From Rhodocyclaceae bacterium (GTDB taxonomy: Bacteria; Pseudomonadota; Gammaproteobacteria; Burkholderiales; Rhodocyclaceae), in assembly GCA_013388985.1 (NCBI GenBank), contig JACAEF010000001.1:1-55673 (forward strand): a stretch of DNA of 55,673 nucleotides. Reading direction: 5' to 3'. Below, piece after piece: positions 44,291 through 54,513 of the stretch. The position numbers were made by a program, and so were the translations under genes. Position 1 is the stretch's first letter, and the number at the start of each line of letters is the position of its first letter. Below the pieces are notes generated by a model. The model had not been told where the DNA came from. It saw only the letters and a program-made list of their open reading frames with translations, and searched no databases.

Positions 44291-44659
44291 GGAAGTCCGC
44301 CAGGCAGCCGCGGCACCGCGAGGTGACGAGGAAAGTCCGGGCCCCATAGAGCAGGATGCCGGCTAACGGCCGGGCGCAGCAAGTCGAAAGACCCAAGGCG
44401 ACAGAAAGTGCAACAGAAAGATACCGCCTAAGTCCGCAACCCGTTTGCGGGCCGGCAAGGGTGAAATGGCGGGGTAAGAGCCCACCGCGGACCTGGTAAC
44501 AGGGACGGCACGGCAAACCTCATCCGGGGCAAGGCCAAATAGGGGAGCAATGGCGTGGCTCGCGCCGCTCCCGGGTAGGCTGCTCGAGCCCGTCGGCAAC
44601 GACGGGCCTAGAGGAATGGCTGCCCACGACAGAACCCGGCTTATCGGCGGACTTCCACC
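44291..44659 (+). ncRNA. rnpB: RNase P RNA, bacterial class A
   Basis: Catalytic RNA of RNase P, which trims tRNA 5' leaders. The P1 stem is GGAAGTCCGCC paired with GGCGGACTTCC at the end. Conserved blocks in order: GAGGAAAGTCCGGGCCCCAT, CAGAAAGTGCAACAGAAAGA, AAGGGTGAAA, GGTAAGAGCCCACCGC, GGCACGGCAAACC, AAGGCCAAATAGGGG, GGGTAGGCTGCTCGAGCC and CACGACAGAACCCGGCTTAT. All match class A RNAs. Length about 369 nt. It sits directly upstream of the dcw cluster; its promoter was not identified because repeats abut the 5' end. Confidence 0.97.
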
Positions 44660-44789
44660 TCTCCACTCCTCATAAACCACTTTCAGAACCTTTCTTCGTG
44701 CATTGATTTGCAAGTATTTTCTTTTCACGAATTACATCCATCTCCGCCGGTAAGTCATTGTGCCGCCTGAAAAATTTCACGATTTCCTA

Positions 44790-44818
44790 TTGACTCCCCC
44801 AAATTGGTGGAATAAAGT
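44790..44818 (+). promoter_or_regulatory. mra (dcw cluster) promoter
   Basis: TTGACT at 44790-44795, a 17-bp spacer, and TAAAGT at 44813-44818, a fair sigma-70 promoter 38 bp before the mraZ start. The -10 overlaps the MraZ boxes, as expected for a MraZ-repressed promoter. Confidence 0.65.
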
Positions 44819-44842
44819 GGGGCCAAGTGGGGATAAGTGGGA
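44808..44842 (+). promoter_or_regulatory. MraZ-binding boxes (TGGGN repeats)
   Basis: TGGGG, TGGGG and TGGGA begin at 44818, 44828 and 44838, each separated by exactly 5 bp. A weaker TGGAA at 44808 extends the 10-bp rhythm to a fourth box. This is the known MraZ operator pattern. Confidence 0.9.
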
Positions 44843-44855
44843 AAAGGGGAGGCTT

Positions 44856-45305
44856 GTGTTCCAAGGCGCGGCACAACTGAGTCTGGATGCGAAGGGGCGG
44901 CTGGCGATTCCCGCCCGGCATCGCGACAGCCTGCTCGCAGACGGCGATGGCCGCCTCGTGCTGACCGCGCACCCGCACCGCTGTCTGCTGCTCTACCCCG
45001 AGCCCGCCTGGCAGCCGATCCGCGACAAGATCCTCGCCGCGCCCAGCTTCGATCCGCGTTCCGCTGCGTTGAAGCGCATCCTCGTCGGCAATGCCCGCGA
45101 GATCGAGATCGATGGCGCCGGCCGCATCCTGATCGCCCCCGAACTGCGCGACACGGCGGAGTTCGACAAGCAGGTCTGGCTGGTGGGGATGGGCAGCCAC
45201 TTCGAGATCTGGAGCGACGCCGGCTGGCGCCGTCAGCATGAAACCGCCTTCGAGGCCCTCGCCGGCAACGAGCCGCCGCCGGGATTCGAGGGCATTTCCC
45301 TGTGA
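44856..45305 (+). CDS. mraZ: Transcriptional regulator MraZ
   Basis: A 149-aa MraZ with two AbrB-like repeats: FQGAAQLSLDAKGRLAIPAR and REIEIDGAGRILIAPELRDT, each with the DxxGR motif. It represses the dcw cluster by binding the TGGGN boxes just upstream. The GTG start at 44856 follows GGGGAGG and gives the natural (M)FQGA N-terminus; the longer upstream frame crosses the promoter. 9 bp to rsmH. Confidence 0.94.
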   Translation: MFQGAAQLSLDAKGRLAIPARHRDSLLADGDGRLVLTAHPHRCLLLYPEPAWQPIRDKILAAPSFDPRSAALKRILVGNAREIEIDGAGRILIAPELRDTAEFDKQVWLVGMGSHFEIWSDAGWRRQHETAFEALAGNEPPPGFEGISL

Positions 45306-45314
45306 GCCGCGCCG

Positions 45315-46247
45315 ATGGCCGATCCCAACCCCGCAGCACACTCGCCGGTGCTGCTCGACGAGGCCATCGCCGCGCTGGCGATCCGGCCGGACGGCGTCTA
45401 TCTCGATGCCACCTTCGGCCGCGGCGGTCACAGCCGTGCGATCCTCGCCCGCCTGGGCCCGCAGGGACGGCTCGTCGCGCTGGATCGCGACCCGCAGGCG
45501 ATCGCGGCGGGAAAGGAAATCGTCGATCCGCGCTTCACGATCAATCACGCCGCGTTCAGCCGGCTGGGGGAAGTGCTGGATGCGCTGGGCATCGCAGCGG
45601 TCGATGGGGTGCTGCTCGATCTGGGCGTGTCCTCGCCGCAGCTCGACGATGCCGCGCGTGGCATGAGTTTTCGTTTCGATGCGCCACTGGACATGCGCAT
45701 GGACACGACGCAAGGGGAGACCGCGGCGGATTTTCTCGCCCGGGCCGATCAATCGGAAATCGAGGAGGTGATTCGTGAGTATGGCGAAGAACGGTTTGCT
45801 CATGCGCTTGCAAAGGCGCTTGTTGCTGCTCGGCAGCGGGAACGTATTTCATCCACAGGACAACTTGCCGCGCTCGTGGCGCAGGTCGTGCGCACGCGCG
45901 AGCCTGGCCAGCATCCGGCGACGCGCACCTTCCAGGCTCTACGGATTCACGTCAATCGGGAGCTTGAGGAGCTCTCGCTAGCCTTGCCGCAGGCGCTCGG
46001 CCGCTTGAAGCCGGGCGGCAGATTGGCCGTGATCAGCTTTCATTCGCTCGAAGACCGCATCGTCAAGCGCTTCATGCGCGCCGCGGCGCAGCCGCCCCAG
46101 CCGCCGAAGGGCGTGCCGGTGCGCGCTGCCGATCTGCCAGCGCCGAGTCTGCGCCTGATCGGCAAGCCGATCCGCGCCGGGGAGGCCGAAATCGCCCGCA
46201 ACCCGCGCGCCCGGAGCGCGGTGCTGAGAGTCGCGGAGAAGCGCTGA
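45315..46247 (+). CDS. rsmH: 16S rRNA m4C1402 N-methyltransferase
   Basis: A 310-aa RsmH (MraW). [36 protein letters not shown] (SAM loop), [46 protein letters not shown] and [19 protein letters not shown] are all standard. It modifies the same rRNA position as RsmI encoded 3 kb upstream. LPAPSLRL near the C-terminus is natural here. 1-bp overlap with ftsL. Confidence 0.96.
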   Translation: MADPNPAAHSPVLLDEAIAALAIRPDGVYLDATFGRGGHSRAILARLGPQGRLVALDRDPQAIAAGKEIVDPRFTINHAAFSRLGEVLDALGIAAVDGVLLDLGVSSPQLDDAARGMSFRFDAPLDMRMDTTQGETAADFLARADQSEIEEVIREYGEERFAHALAKALVAARQRERISSTGQLAALVAQVVRTREPGQHPATRTFQALRIHVNRELEELSLALPQALGRLKPGGRLAVISFHSLEDRIVKRFMRAAAQPPQPPKGVPVRAADLPAPSLRLIGKPIRAGEAEIARNPRARSAVLRVAEKR

Positions 46248-46507
46248 TGGCGAAGCTGAATTTCGTCCTGCTGCTCGCCGTGCTGGTGTCCGCGCTGGCG
46301 GTGGTCTCGTCCAATCACCGTGCGCGCCGCCTGGTCGGCGAATTCGAGCGCGAGCAGGAACGCATGCGCGCGCTCGAGGTCGAATGGGGCCAGCTGCAGC
46401 TCGAACAGAGCACCTGGGCCGCCCATGCGCGTGTCGAGCAGATCGCCCGCGACAGGCTCGGCATGCATGCGCCCCGGCCGCAGCAGATCTACAGCATCAG
46501 CGAATGA
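46247..46507 (+). CDS. ftsL: Cell division protein FtsL
   Basis: An 86-aa bitopic division protein: short cytoplasmic N-terminus, one transmembrane helix (LNFVLLLAVLVSALAVVSSN) and a periplasmic leucine-zipper-like helix (LVGEFEREQERMRALEVEWG). It ends with the ARDRLGMHAPRPQQIY block usual for FtsL. It would bridge FtsB/FtsQ and FtsWI. 4-bp overlap with ftsI. Confidence 0.93.
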   Translation: MAKLNFVLLLAVLVSALAVVSSNHRARRLVGEFEREQERMRALEVEWGQLQLEQSTWAAHARVEQIARDRLGMHAPRPQQIYSISE

Positions 46508-48234
46508 AGCCCGCCAAGAGCCCCCTCCTCGTCGACCGCCTGCCGATCTGGCGCGCCCGCCTGCTGCTCGCTGGCTTGCTCGCCGGCTCGGCCGCACTGG
46601 TCGGGCGCTCCTTCTATCTGCAGGGCATCCACAAGGATTTCCTGATCGGCAAGGGCGAATCGCGCTACGAGCGCGTGATCGAGATGCCGGCCACGCGCGG
46701 CCGCATCCTCGACCGCAATGGCACCGTGCTGGCGGTCTCGACGCCGGTCAAATCGGTCTGGGCGATTCCCGAGGACGCACAGCTCACGCCCGCGCAGACG
46801 CGCCAGCTGGCCGCCCTGCTCGGCATCGAGGTGCGCGAGCTCGCCCGCAGGCTCGCCTCCGAGCGGGATTTCGTCTATCTGAAGCGGCAGATTCCGCCGG
46901 ATGTCGCCGCCCAGGTGGCGGCTCTCAAGCTGCCGGGCATCCACTTCCAGAACGAATACCGCCGCTACTATCCCGCCGGCGAGGTCACCGCGCATCTGCT
47001 CGGCTTCACCGGCGCCGAGGATGCCGGCCAGGAAGGCATCGAACTCGCCCTCGACAAGCAGCTTGCCGGCAAACCCGGCAGCCGGCGTGTCATCAAGGAC
47101 CGCCGCGGCGAGATCGTCGAGGATGTCGAATCGATCCGCGCGCCGCAGGAAGGCAAGGACATCACGTTGGCCATCGACGCGAAGCTGCAGTATCTCGCCT
47201 TCTCGCAGCTCAAGCAGGCGGTGACGGACAACCGCGCCAAGGCCGGCGGCATCGTCGTGCTCGACGCGAAGAGCGGCGAGATCCTCGCGCTCGCCAACCT
47301 GCCCGCTTACAACCCGAACAACCGCGCCCGCCTTTCCGGCGCGCAGCTCAGGAACCGCGCCTTCACCGACAGCTTCGAGCCCGGCTCGACCTTCAAACCC
47401 TTCGCCGTCGCGCTGGCGCTCGACAAGGGCCAGGTGCGCTTCGATACGCCGATCCAGACCGCGCCGGGCAGGCTCACCATCGGCCCGGCGACGATCCACG
47501 ACGCCCATCCGCACGGCGTGCTGACGGTGGCGCAGGTGATCCAGAAGTCTTCGAACGTCGGCGTCTCGAAAATGGCGCTCAACCTGCCTGCCGAGGAGAT
47601 GTGGGGAATGTTCGACAAGCTCGGCTTCGGCCAGCCGACGCGGATCGGATTTCCGGGCGAGGCCGGCGGCCGGCTGCGCCCGTGGAAGCACTGGCGGCCG
47701 ATCGAGCAGGCGACGATGTCCTACGGCCACGGCATCGCGGTGACGCTGATCCAGCTCGCCCGCGCCTATCAGGTCTTCGCCAGGAACGGCGATCTCGTGC
47801 CGCTGTCGCTGACGCGGGTCGACACCCCGCCGGCCGTAGGCACACGCGTGTTCTCCGAACAGACCGCGAAGGAAATGCGCGCGATGCTCGAAATGGTGGT
47901 GCAGCCCGGCGGCACGGCGCCCAAGGCGCAGGTGGCCGGCTACCGCGTCGCCGGCAAGACCGGCACCGCGGTCAAGCTCGAAGGCGGCGCCTACGTCAAC
48001 AAATACGTCGCGGCCTTCGTCGGCTTCGCCCCCGCCTCCGATCCGCGTCTGATCGTCGCGGTGATGATCGACGAGCCCTCGGCCGGCAAATACTACGGCG
48101 GCGACGTCGCCGCGCCGGTGTTCTCGGCCGTGATGGGCAGCGCGCTGCGCGCGTTGGGCGTGCCGCCCGACGACACGCCGCGTCCGCTGCAGATCGCCAA
48201 CGCCCCTGCCGCGCCCGTCGAGGAGGAAATGTGA
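46504..48234 (+). CDS. ftsI: Septal peptidoglycan transpeptidase FtsI (PBP3)
   Basis: A 576-aa class B penicillin-binding protein. The N-terminal anchor is ARLLLAGLLAGSAALVGRSF; the non-catalytic domain has ATRGRILDRNGTVLAVSTPV. Transpeptidase motifs are GSTFKPF (SxxK), SSN in IQKSSNVGVS, and AGKTGTAVK (KTG). Length is normal. The start at 46504 overlaps ftsL; the stop overlaps the truncated murE start. Both ends look complete. Confidence 0.96.
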   Translation: MKPAKSPLLVDRLPIWRARLLLAGLLAGSAALVGRSFYLQGIHKDFLIGKGESRYERVIEMPATRGRILDRNGTVLAVSTPVKSVWAIPEDAQLTPAQTRQLAALLGIEVRELARRLASERDFVYLKRQIPPDVAAQVAALKLPGIHFQNEYRRYYPAGEVTAHLLGFTGAEDAGQEGIELALDKQLAGKPGSRRVIKDRRGEIVEDVESIRAPQEGKDITLAIDAKLQYLAFSQLKQAVTDNRAKAGGIVVLDAKSGEILALANLPAYNPNNRARLSGAQLRNRAFTDSFEPGSTFKPFAVALALDKGQVRFDTPIQTAPGRLTIGPATIHDAHPHGVLTVAQVIQKSSNVGVSKMALNLPAEEMWGMFDKLGFGQPTRIGFPGEAGGRLRPWKHWRPIEQATMSYGHGIAVTLIQLARAYQVFARNGDLVPLSLTRVDTPPAVGTRVFSEQTAKEMRAMLEMVVQPGGTAPKAQVAGYRVAGKTGTAVKLEGGAYVNKYVAAFVGFAPASDPRLIVAVMIDEPSAGKYYGGDVAAPVFSAVMGSALRALGVPPDDTPRPLQIANAPAAPVEEEM

Positions 48235-49415
48235 TCCAGCCCGCCTTCATGGTCGGCGTCACCGGCACCAACGGCAAGACCTCGGTGACGCAATGGATCG
48301 CCCAGGCGCTCACCGCCTGCGGCCGCAAGTGCGCGATCGTCGGCACGCTGGGCAACGGCTTTCCGGGCGCGCTGGTGCCGGGGCCGAACACCACGCCCGG
48401 CGCCCATGTGCTGCGCGAGTTCCTGCCGGAGAGCGTGCGCCAGGGCGCCGTCGCCTGCGCGATGGAGGTGTCCTCGATCGGCCTGCATCAGAACCGCGTC
48501 GCCGGGCTGCGCTTCGATGTCGCGGTATTCACGAACCTGACCCGCGACCATCTCGAATACCACGGCACGATGGCGGCCTACGCCGCCGAGAAGGCGAAGC
48601 TGTTCGACTGGCCGGGCCTGAAGCACGCAGTGCTCAACCTCGACGACCCCTTCGGCCGCGAACTGGCGGCGAAGCTCGCCGGCCGTGTGCCGACGATCGG
48701 CTATACACTCGGCAACGAGGGCGGCTGCGATCGCGTGCTCGCCGCGACCGATCTCACGGAAAGCGGCAGCGGCCTCGCCTTCACGCTCGACGGCGTCGCC
48801 ATCTCCGCGCCGGTGATCGGCCGTTTCAATGCCGCCAACCTGCTCGCGGTGACCGGCACGCTGCTCGCCGCCGGCCTGACGCTGCCGACCATCGCCGCGG
48901 CGCTGGCGCAGATCGTCGCGCCGCCCGGCCGCATGCAGCCGGTGGGCGGCGGCCCGCTCGATCCGCTGGTGATCGTCGACTACGCCCACTCGCCCGACGC
49001 GCTGGAAAAGGTGCTGACCGCCCTGCGCGGCACGGCCAATGCGCGCGGCGGCAAGCTCATCTGCGTATTCGGCTGCGGCGGCGAGCGCGACCCCGGCAAG
49101 CGCCCGCAGATGGGCGCGATCGCGGAACGGCTCGCCGACCGCGTCGTCGTCACCAGCGACAATCCGCGCGGCGAGGAGCCAAGGGCGATCATCGACCAGA
49201 TCGTCGCCGGCATGCAGACGACGCCGACGATCGAAGCCGATCGCGCCGCCGCGATCCATGCCGCCATCGCCGCAGCGGATGTCCATGACGTGATCCTGCT
49301 CGCCGGCAAGGGGCACGAGCCCTATCAGGAGATCGCCGGCGTGCGCATCCCCTACTCGGACGTCGATACCGCAAAGTCGGCGCTGGCGAGACGGCACGAG
49401 GAACGAGCATGCTGA
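48231..49415 (+). CDS. murE: UDP-MurNAc-tripeptide ligase lacking N-terminal domain
   Basis: A 394-aa MurE that would add meso-diaminopimelate to UDP-MurNAc-L-Ala-D-Glu. The central ATPase domain has MVGVTGTNGKTSVTQWIAQA, AMEVSSIGLHQNRVAGL and FTNLTRDHLEYHG; the C-terminal domain has VVDYAHSPDALEKV, VFGCGGERDPGKRPQMG and the DAP-specific TSDNPRGEEPRAI. However, the P-loop begins at residue 7; E. coli MurE has about 100 residues before it, forming the uridine-binding domain. No room for this exists, since the GTG overlaps the ftsI stop. The C-terminus (AKSALARRH) coincides with a dispersed repeat. Confidence 0.88.
   Translation: MIQPAFMVGVTGTNGKTSVTQWIAQALTACGRKCAIVGTLGNGFPGALVPGPNTTPGAHVLREFLPESVRQGAVACAMEVSSIGLHQNRVAGLRFDVAVFTNLTRDHLEYHGTMAAYAAEKAKLFDWPGLKHAVLNLDDPFGRELAAKLAGRVPTIGYTLGNEGGCDRVLAATDLTESGSGLAFTLDGVAISAPVIGRFNAANLLAVTGTLLAAGLTLPTIAAALAQIVAPPGRMQPVGGGPLDPLVIVDYAHSPDALEKVLTALRGTANARGGKLICVFGCGGERDPGKRPQMGAIAERLADRVVVTSDNPRGEEPRAIIDQIVAGMQTTPTIEADRAAAIHAAIAAADVHDVILLAGKGHEPYQEIAGVRIPYSDVDTAKSALARRHEERAC
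49373..49397. repeat. Dispersed 25-bp repeat, in frame at the murE 3' end
   Basis: 24 of 25 match the 22073-22097 copy, same strand. It is translated (with flanking codons) [10 protein letters not shown], six codons before the murE stop. Confidence 0.7.
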
Positions 49416-50809
49416 CCCTTTCCGCCACCGCCCTGATCCTGAACGGCCTGCAGACCGGCCGGGATGTCGAATTCACCAGCGTCGGCACCGATTCGCGCGC
49501 GATCACGCCGGGCATGCTGTTCGTCGCCATCGAGGGCGAGCGTTTCGACGGCCACGACTACGTCGAGCAGGCGCTGCGTGATGGCGCGAGCTCCGCGCTG
49601 GTGCGCCGCGACTGGGCGGCCGCCCATCCCCATCTGCCGCTGGTCGGCGTCGATGACACGCGCCTGGGCCTGGGCCAGCTCGCCGCCCACTGGCGCAGCC
49701 GCTTCCACATTCCGCTCGTCGGCATCACCGGCAGCAACGGCAAGACCACGGTGAAGGAGATGTGCGCGGCGATCTTGCGCGCCGATTTCGGCCAGCATGC
49801 GGTGCTGGCGACCACCGGCAATCTCAACAACGACATCGGCGTGCCGCTGACGCTGCTCAGGCTGCATGCGCCGCACCGCGCGGCAGTGATCGAGATGGGC
49901 ATGAACCATCCGGGCGAGATCGCCACTCTGACGCGCCTCGCGAAGCCGACGGTCGCTCTCGTCACCAATGCCCAGCGCGCGCATCTGGGCGGGCTCGGCT
50001 CGCTGGCCGAAATCGTTCGCGCCAAGGGCGAGATTTTCGAGGGCCTCGACAATGAGGGCGTGGCCGTCATCAACGCCGACGATCCGCACGCCGACGAGTG
50101 GCGCAAAATGAACGCCGGCCGCCGCATCGTCACGTTCGGCTTCGCGCCGGAAGCCACGGTGCATGGCCAGTGGCGGCCGACCGCGCTGGGCGGCGAGCTC
50201 GAGCTCGTCGCGCCGCAGGGCGAGGCGCGCATCCTGCTACCACTGCCCGGCAAGCACAACGGCCGCAACGCACTCGCCGCCGCCGCGGCCTGCTTCGCCG
50301 TCGGCGTGCCGCTGGCGCCGGTGGTGCGCGGCCTGTCGGGCTACACGGGCACCGCCGGCCGCCTGCAGCGCAAGCGCGGCTTGCAAGGCGCCTGCGTGAT
50401 CGACGACAGCTACAACGCCAATCCGGATTCGATGCGCGCGGCGATCGACGTGCTGGCCGCGCTGCCCGGCCGACGCATCTTCGTGATGGGCGACATGGGC
50501 GAGGTCGGCGAAGCGGCCGGCCAGCTGCACAGCGAAATCGGTGGCTACGCGAAGAGCCAGGGCATCGATCTCCTGTTCGCGCTGGGCGAGAAAAGCGCGG
50601 CCGCGGTGCATGATTTCGGCGTCGGCGCACAGCACTTCGCCAGCGTCGATGCCCTGGTGCGTGCGCTGCGCCCGCAGCTGGACGCGGACACCACCGTGCT
50701 CGTCAAGGGCTCGCGCTTCATGAAGATGGAGCGCGTCGTCGAACGCATCGTCGAGGCGGCGGAGGCAGCGCCGGCCGGGACGACGGAAAGGGACTGCGAT
50801 GCTCCTTGA
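49409..50809 (+). CDS. murF: UDP-MurNAc-pentapeptide synthetase
   Basis: A 466-aa ligase adding D-Ala-D-Ala. Its own first domain is intact ([40 protein letters not shown]). The ATP loop is [56 protein letters not shown] and [19 protein letters not shown] follow. Normal length. Overlaps murE by 7 bp and mraY by 11 bp. Confidence 0.96.
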   Translation: MLTLSATALILNGLQTGRDVEFTSVGTDSRAITPGMLFVAIEGERFDGHDYVEQALRDGASSALVRRDWAAAHPHLPLVGVDDTRLGLGQLAAHWRSRFHIPLVGITGSNGKTTVKEMCAAILRADFGQHAVLATTGNLNNDIGVPLTLLRLHAPHRAAVIEMGMNHPGEIATLTRLAKPTVALVTNAQRAHLGGLGSLAEIVRAKGEIFEGLDNEGVAVINADDPHADEWRKMNAGRRIVTFGFAPEATVHGQWRPTALGGELELVAPQGEARILLPLPGKHNGRNALAAAAACFAVGVPLAPVVRGLSGYTGTAGRLQRKRGLQGACVIDDSYNANPDSMRAAIDVLAALPGRRIFVMGDMGEVGEAAGQLHSEIGGYAKSQGIDLLFALGEKSAAAVHDFGVGAQHFASVDALVRALRPQLDADTTVLVKGSRFMKMERVVERIVEAAEAAPAGTTERDCDAP

Positions 50810-51968
50810 ACTGTTCCAGTGGCTTAGCGCCGACATCCGCGCCTTCAGCGTCTTCAACTACATCACGCTGCGCGCGGTGCTGGCGACGATGACGGCGCTG
50901 ACGATTGCCTTCCTGCTCGGGCCGGGCGTGATCCGTTGGCTGGCGGCGAAGAAGATCGGCCAGGCGGTGCGCACCGACGGCCCGCAGACGCATCTCGCCA
51001 AGTCCGGCACGCCGACCATGGGCGGGGCGCTGATCCTGCTCTCGCTCGGGCTGGCCACGCTGTTGTGGGCCGATCTCAGCAACCGCTTCGTCTGGATCGT
51101 GCTGATCGTCACTTTCGGCTACGGCGCCATCGGCTGGGTCGACGACTGGCGCAAGGTCGTGCATCGCAATCCGAAGGGACTGTCGGCGAAGGCGAAGTTC
51201 TTCTGGCAGACGGTGATCGGCATCGTCGCCGCGGTGTGGGTCGCCTTCTCGATCTCCGCGCCGTCCAGCGAAAAGGCCCTGCAGCTGTTCCTGCAATGGC
51301 TCGCGAGCGGCCTGAGCGCCGAGCTGCCGACGCGCACCGACCTGATCGTGCCCTTCTTCAAGAGCGTCTCCTATCCGCTCGGCATCTTCGGCTTCATCGT
51401 CCTCACCTATCTGGTCATCGTCGGCGCGAGCAACGCGGTAAATCTGACCGACGGCCTCGACGGCCTGGCGATCCTGCCCACCGTGATGGTCGGTGCGGCG
51501 CTGGGCATCTTCGCCTATGTCGCCGGCCACGCCGGCTTCTCGAAATACCTGCTGCTGCCCTATGTGCCGGGCGCTGGCGAGCTCACCGTGTTCTGCGGCG
51601 CGCTGGCCGGCGCGGGCCTGGGCTTCCTGTGGTTCAACGCCTATCCGGCCGAGGTGTTCATGGGCGACGTCGGCGCGCTCGCGCTCGGCGCCGCGCTGGG
51701 CACGGTCGCGGTGATCGTGCGGCAGGAGATCGTGTTCTTCATCATGGGCGGCGTGTTCGTCGCCGAGACCGTTTCGGTGATGCTGCAGGTCGGCTGGTTC
51801 AAATTCACCAAATGGAAGACCGGCACCGGCCAGCGCATCCTCTTGATGGCGCCGCTGCACCACCACTACGAGCAGGTCGGCTGGAAGGAAACCCAGGTCG
51901 TCGTGCGCTTCTGGATCATCACCATCCTGCTGGTGCTGATCGGCCTCTCGACGCTGAAGATCCGATGA
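50799..51968 (+). CDS. mraY: Phospho-MurNAc-pentapeptide translocase
   Basis: A 389-aa polytopic enzyme that makes lipid [21 protein letters not shown] is the N-terminal signature; [20 protein letters not shown] carries the DDxxK site; [35 protein letters not shown] and [15 protein letters not shown] complete the active site. Ten membrane helices expected. ATGA overlap with murD. Confidence 0.97.
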   Translation: MLLELFQWLSADIRAFSVFNYITLRAVLATMTALTIAFLLGPGVIRWLAAKKIGQAVRTDGPQTHLAKSGTPTMGGALILLSLGLATLLWADLSNRFVWIVLIVTFGYGAIGWVDDWRKVVHRNPKGLSAKAKFFWQTVIGIVAAVWVAFSISAPSSEKALQLFLQWLASGLSAELPTRTDLIVPFFKSVSYPLGIFGFIVLTYLVIVGASNAVNLTDGLDGLAILPTVMVGAALGIFAYVAGHAGFSKYLLLPYVPGAGELTVFCGALAGAGLGFLWFNAYPAEVFMGDVGALALGAALGTVAVIVRQEIVFFIMGGVFVAETVSVMLQVGWFKFTKWKTGTGQRILLMAPLHHHYEQVGWKETQVVVRFWIITILLVLIGLSTLKIR

Positions 51969-53341
51969 AGCTCGCCGGCAAGCATGTGCTGATCCTCGGC
52001 CTGGGCGAATCCGGGCTGGCCGCCGCGCTGTGGTGCGACCGGCAGGGGGCGAAGCTGCGCATCGCCGACACGCGCACGCATCCGCCGGGGCTGGACGTGC
52101 TCAGGTGCCGTGTCGCCAGCGCCGATTTTTGCGCCGGCGAATTCGACAAGCGTCTCCTCGACGGCATCGATCTCGTCGTGCTCTCGCCGGGCCTCTCGCC
52201 CGGCCTGCTGGTGGTGATCCACGCGCGCGCGCAGGGCATCCCGGTGGTCGGCGAGATCGAGCTGTTCGCGCAGGCGCTGCGCGAGCTGCAGCAGAACGTG
52301 CCGGTGATCGCGATCACCGGCACCAACGGCAAGACCACCACCACGACGCTGACCGGCCACCTGATCGCATCGACCGGCCGCAGCGTCGGCGTCGCCGGCA
52401 ACATCTCGCCCGCGGCGCTTGCCGCGCTGATGGACTTCCAGGACCAGGGCGCGCTGCCGCAGGCCTGGGTGCTCGAGCTGTCGAGCTTCCAGCTCGAAAC
52501 CACCGAGACGCTCGACGCCGCCGCGGCGACGGTGCTCAACATTTCGGATGACCACCTCGACCGCTACATCGATGTCGACGACTATGCAGCCGCAAAGGCG
52601 CGCATCTTCCGCGGCAGCGGCGTCCAGGTGCTCAACCGCAATGATGCGCGCGTCAAGCGCATGGCGATCCCCGGCCGCCGGCTGCTCACCTTCGGCCTGG
52701 ATGCGCCTGCCGATGCCGATGACTTCGGCCTGCGGCAGAACCGCAACGAGCCCTGGCTGGTGCAGGGCGACCGCTTCTTGCTGCCGGTGTCCGAACTGCC
52801 GATCGCGGGGTTGCACAACGCCGCGAACGCGCTGGCCGCGCTGGCCTTGTGCGCCGCGATCGGCCTCGATCCGGTCGGTCTCTTGCCGGCGCTGCGGTCA
52901 TTCCGCGGCCTGCCGCATCGCGTCGAGAAAGTGGCGGTGATCGGGGGCGTGGCCTTCTACGACGACTCGAAAGGCACCAACGTCGGCGCCACCGTCGCCG
53001 CGCTGCGAGGCCTGGGGTGCCAGTCAGTCGTCATTCTCGGCGGCGATGGCAAGGGACAGGATTTTTCACCGCTCAAGGACGCCGTCGCCCGCCACGCGCG
53101 CGCCGTGGTGCTGATCGGCCGCGACGGGCCGCGGATCAAGCGGGCCATCGAAGGTTGCGGCGTGCCAGTGCTGGAGGCATCCGACATGGCGGACGCGGTG
53201 CGCCGTGCCGCCAAAGCGGCGCAGGCTGGCGACGCGGTGCTGCTCTCGCCGGCCTGCGCGAGCTTCGACATGTTCCGTAATTACGCGCACCGCGCCGAAG
53301 TCTTCCGCCAGGCGGTGGCCGCGCTGGAGCCGGCGCGATGA
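51965..53341 (+). CDS. murD: UDP-MurNAc-L-Ala:D-Glu ligase with repeat-derived segment
   Basis: A 458-aa ligase adding D-glutamate. [40 protein letters not shown] and [20 protein letters not shown] (ATP loop), then [45 protein letters not shown] and [20 protein letters not shown] are canonical. In domain 1 the residues CRVASADF (before [14 protein letters not shown]) come from a dispersed repeat at 52105-52129, with little or no net length change. ATGA overlap with ftsW. Confidence 0.96.
   Translation: MKLAGKHVLILGLGESGLAAALWCDRQGAKLRIADTRTHPPGLDVLRCRVASADFCAGEFDKRLLDGIDLVVLSPGLSPGLLVVIHARAQGIPVVGEIELFAQALRELQQNVPVIAITGTNGKTTTTTLTGHLIASTGRSVGVAGNISPAALAALMDFQDQGALPQAWVLELSSFQLETTETLDAAAATVLNISDDHLDRYIDVDDYAAAKARIFRGSGVQVLNRNDARVKRMAIPGRRLLTFGLDAPADADDFGLRQNRNEPWLVQGDRFLLPVSELPIAGLHNAANALAALALCAAIGLDPVGLLPALRSFRGLPHRVEKVAVIGGVAFYDDSKGTNVGATVAALRGLGCQSVVILGGDGKGQDFSPLKDAVARHARAVVLIGRDGPRIKRAIEGCGVPVLEASDMADAVRRAAKAAQAGDAVLLSPACASFDMFRNYAHRAEVFRQAVAALEPAR
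52105..52129. repeat. Dispersed 25-bp repeat, in frame in murD
   Basis: 23 of 25 match the consensus (GTGCCGTGTCGCCAGCGCCG then ATTTT). Translated CRVASADF, the same frame as in rmlD. Confidence 0.75.
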
Positions 53342-54513
53342 ACACCGCCACGCTGGGACGCCGGCCGGCGGCTTCCGTCGCCGCCACCAACGAGATCGAT
53401 CCGCTGCTCCTGTGGCCGGCGCTTGCGCTGCTGCTGCTTGGGCTGGTGATGGTCTATTCGGCCTCGATCGCCACCGCCGAAGGCTCGGTCTTCACCAGCC
53501 GCTCGCCGACCTACTTTCTGGTGCGCCATACCGCCTTCCTGCTGATCGGCCTCACCGGCGCGCTGATCGCCTTCCAGATCCCGTTGCGCATCTGGCAACA
53601 GATGGCGCCCTGGCTGTTCCTCACCGGCGTCGCGCTCTTGGCGATCGTGCTCATCCCGGGCATCGGCAAGTCGGTCAATGGCGCGCAGCGCTGGATCGGC
53701 ATCGGCCCGATCAACCTGCAGCCTTCCGAATTCATGAAGCTCGCCGCGGTGCTCTACGCCGCCGACTACACGTCCCGGAAGCTCACCGAGATGGACAGCT
53801 TCCGCCGCGGCTTCGTGCCGATGGCCGGCGTGATGATCGTCGTCGCCGGATTGCTGCTGCGCGAACCGGACTTTGGCGCCTTCGTCGTCATCGTCAGCAT
53901 CGCGATGGGCATCCTGTTTCTCGGCGGCATGAACGGCCGGCTGTTCGCCTTCCTGATCATTGCGATGGCGATCGCCTTCGCGCTCCTGATCCTCTCCTCG
54001 CCCTACCGCTGGGAGCGCATCATCAGCTACATGGACCCGTGGCGCGACGCCTTCGGCAAGGGCTACCAGCTCTCGCACGCGCTGATCGCCTTCGGCCGCG
54101 GCGAGTGGTTCGGTGTGGGCCTGGGCGCCTCGGTCGAGAAGCTGTTTTACCTCCCCGAGGCGCACACCGACTTCCTGCTCGCGGTGATCGCCGAGGAGCT
54201 CGGCTTCGCCGGCGTCGTCGCCGTCGTCCTGCTGTTCGCGCTGCTCACCTGGCGCTGCTTCATGGTCGGCCGGCAGGCGCTCTTGCTCGACCGCGTCTAT
54301 GCCAGCCTCGTCGCGCAAGGCATCGGCATCTGGCTCGGCTTGCAAAGCTTCATCAACATGGGCGTGAATATGGGGCTGCTGCCGACCAAGGGACTGACGC
54401 TGCCCTTGATGAGCTTCGGCGGCTCTGGGATCGTCGCCAACTGCCTCGCGCTCGCGGTGCTGCTGCGGGTCGATTACGAGAATAGAAGGTTGATGCGAGG
54501 GTTGCCGGCATGA
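53338..54513 (+). CDS. ftsW: Septal peptidoglycan polymerase FtsW
   Basis: A 391-aa SEDS-family glycosyltransferase with about ten membrane helices: [40 protein letters not shown] and [31 protein letters not shown] and [20 protein letters not shown] (catalytic-loop region) follow, and [20 protein letters not shown] is the C-terminal signature. Works with FtsI encoded upstream. Complete; 4-bp overlap with murG. Confidence 0.96.
   Translation: MNTATLGRRPAASVAATNEIDPLLLWPALALLLLGLVMVYSASIATAEGSVFTSRSPTYFLVRHTAFLLIGLTGALIAFQIPLRIWQQMAPWLFLTGVALLAIVLIPGIGKSVNGAQRWIGIGPINLQPSEFMKLAAVLYAADYTSRKLTEMDSFRRGFVPMAGVMIVVAGLLLREPDFGAFVVIVSIAMGILFLGGMNGRLFAFLIIAMAIAFALLILSSPYRWERIISYMDPWRDAFGKGYQLSHALIAFGRGEWFGVGLGASVEKLFYLPEAHTDFLLAVIAEELGFAGVVAVVLLFALLTWRCFMVGRQALLLDRVYASLVAQGIGIWLGLQSFINMGVNMGLLPTKGLTLPLMSFGGSGIVANCLALAVLLRVDYENRRLMRGLPA

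Noticed and set aside
46135-46155. LPAPSL-coding segment in rsmH resembling the repeat
   Set aside because: Only the middle matches, and RsmH proteins normally have LPxPxLRL here.
46320-49415. A single 1031-aa frame ending in MurE
   Set aside because: The first 637 codons are ftsI in another frame. It does not supply the missing MurE domain.
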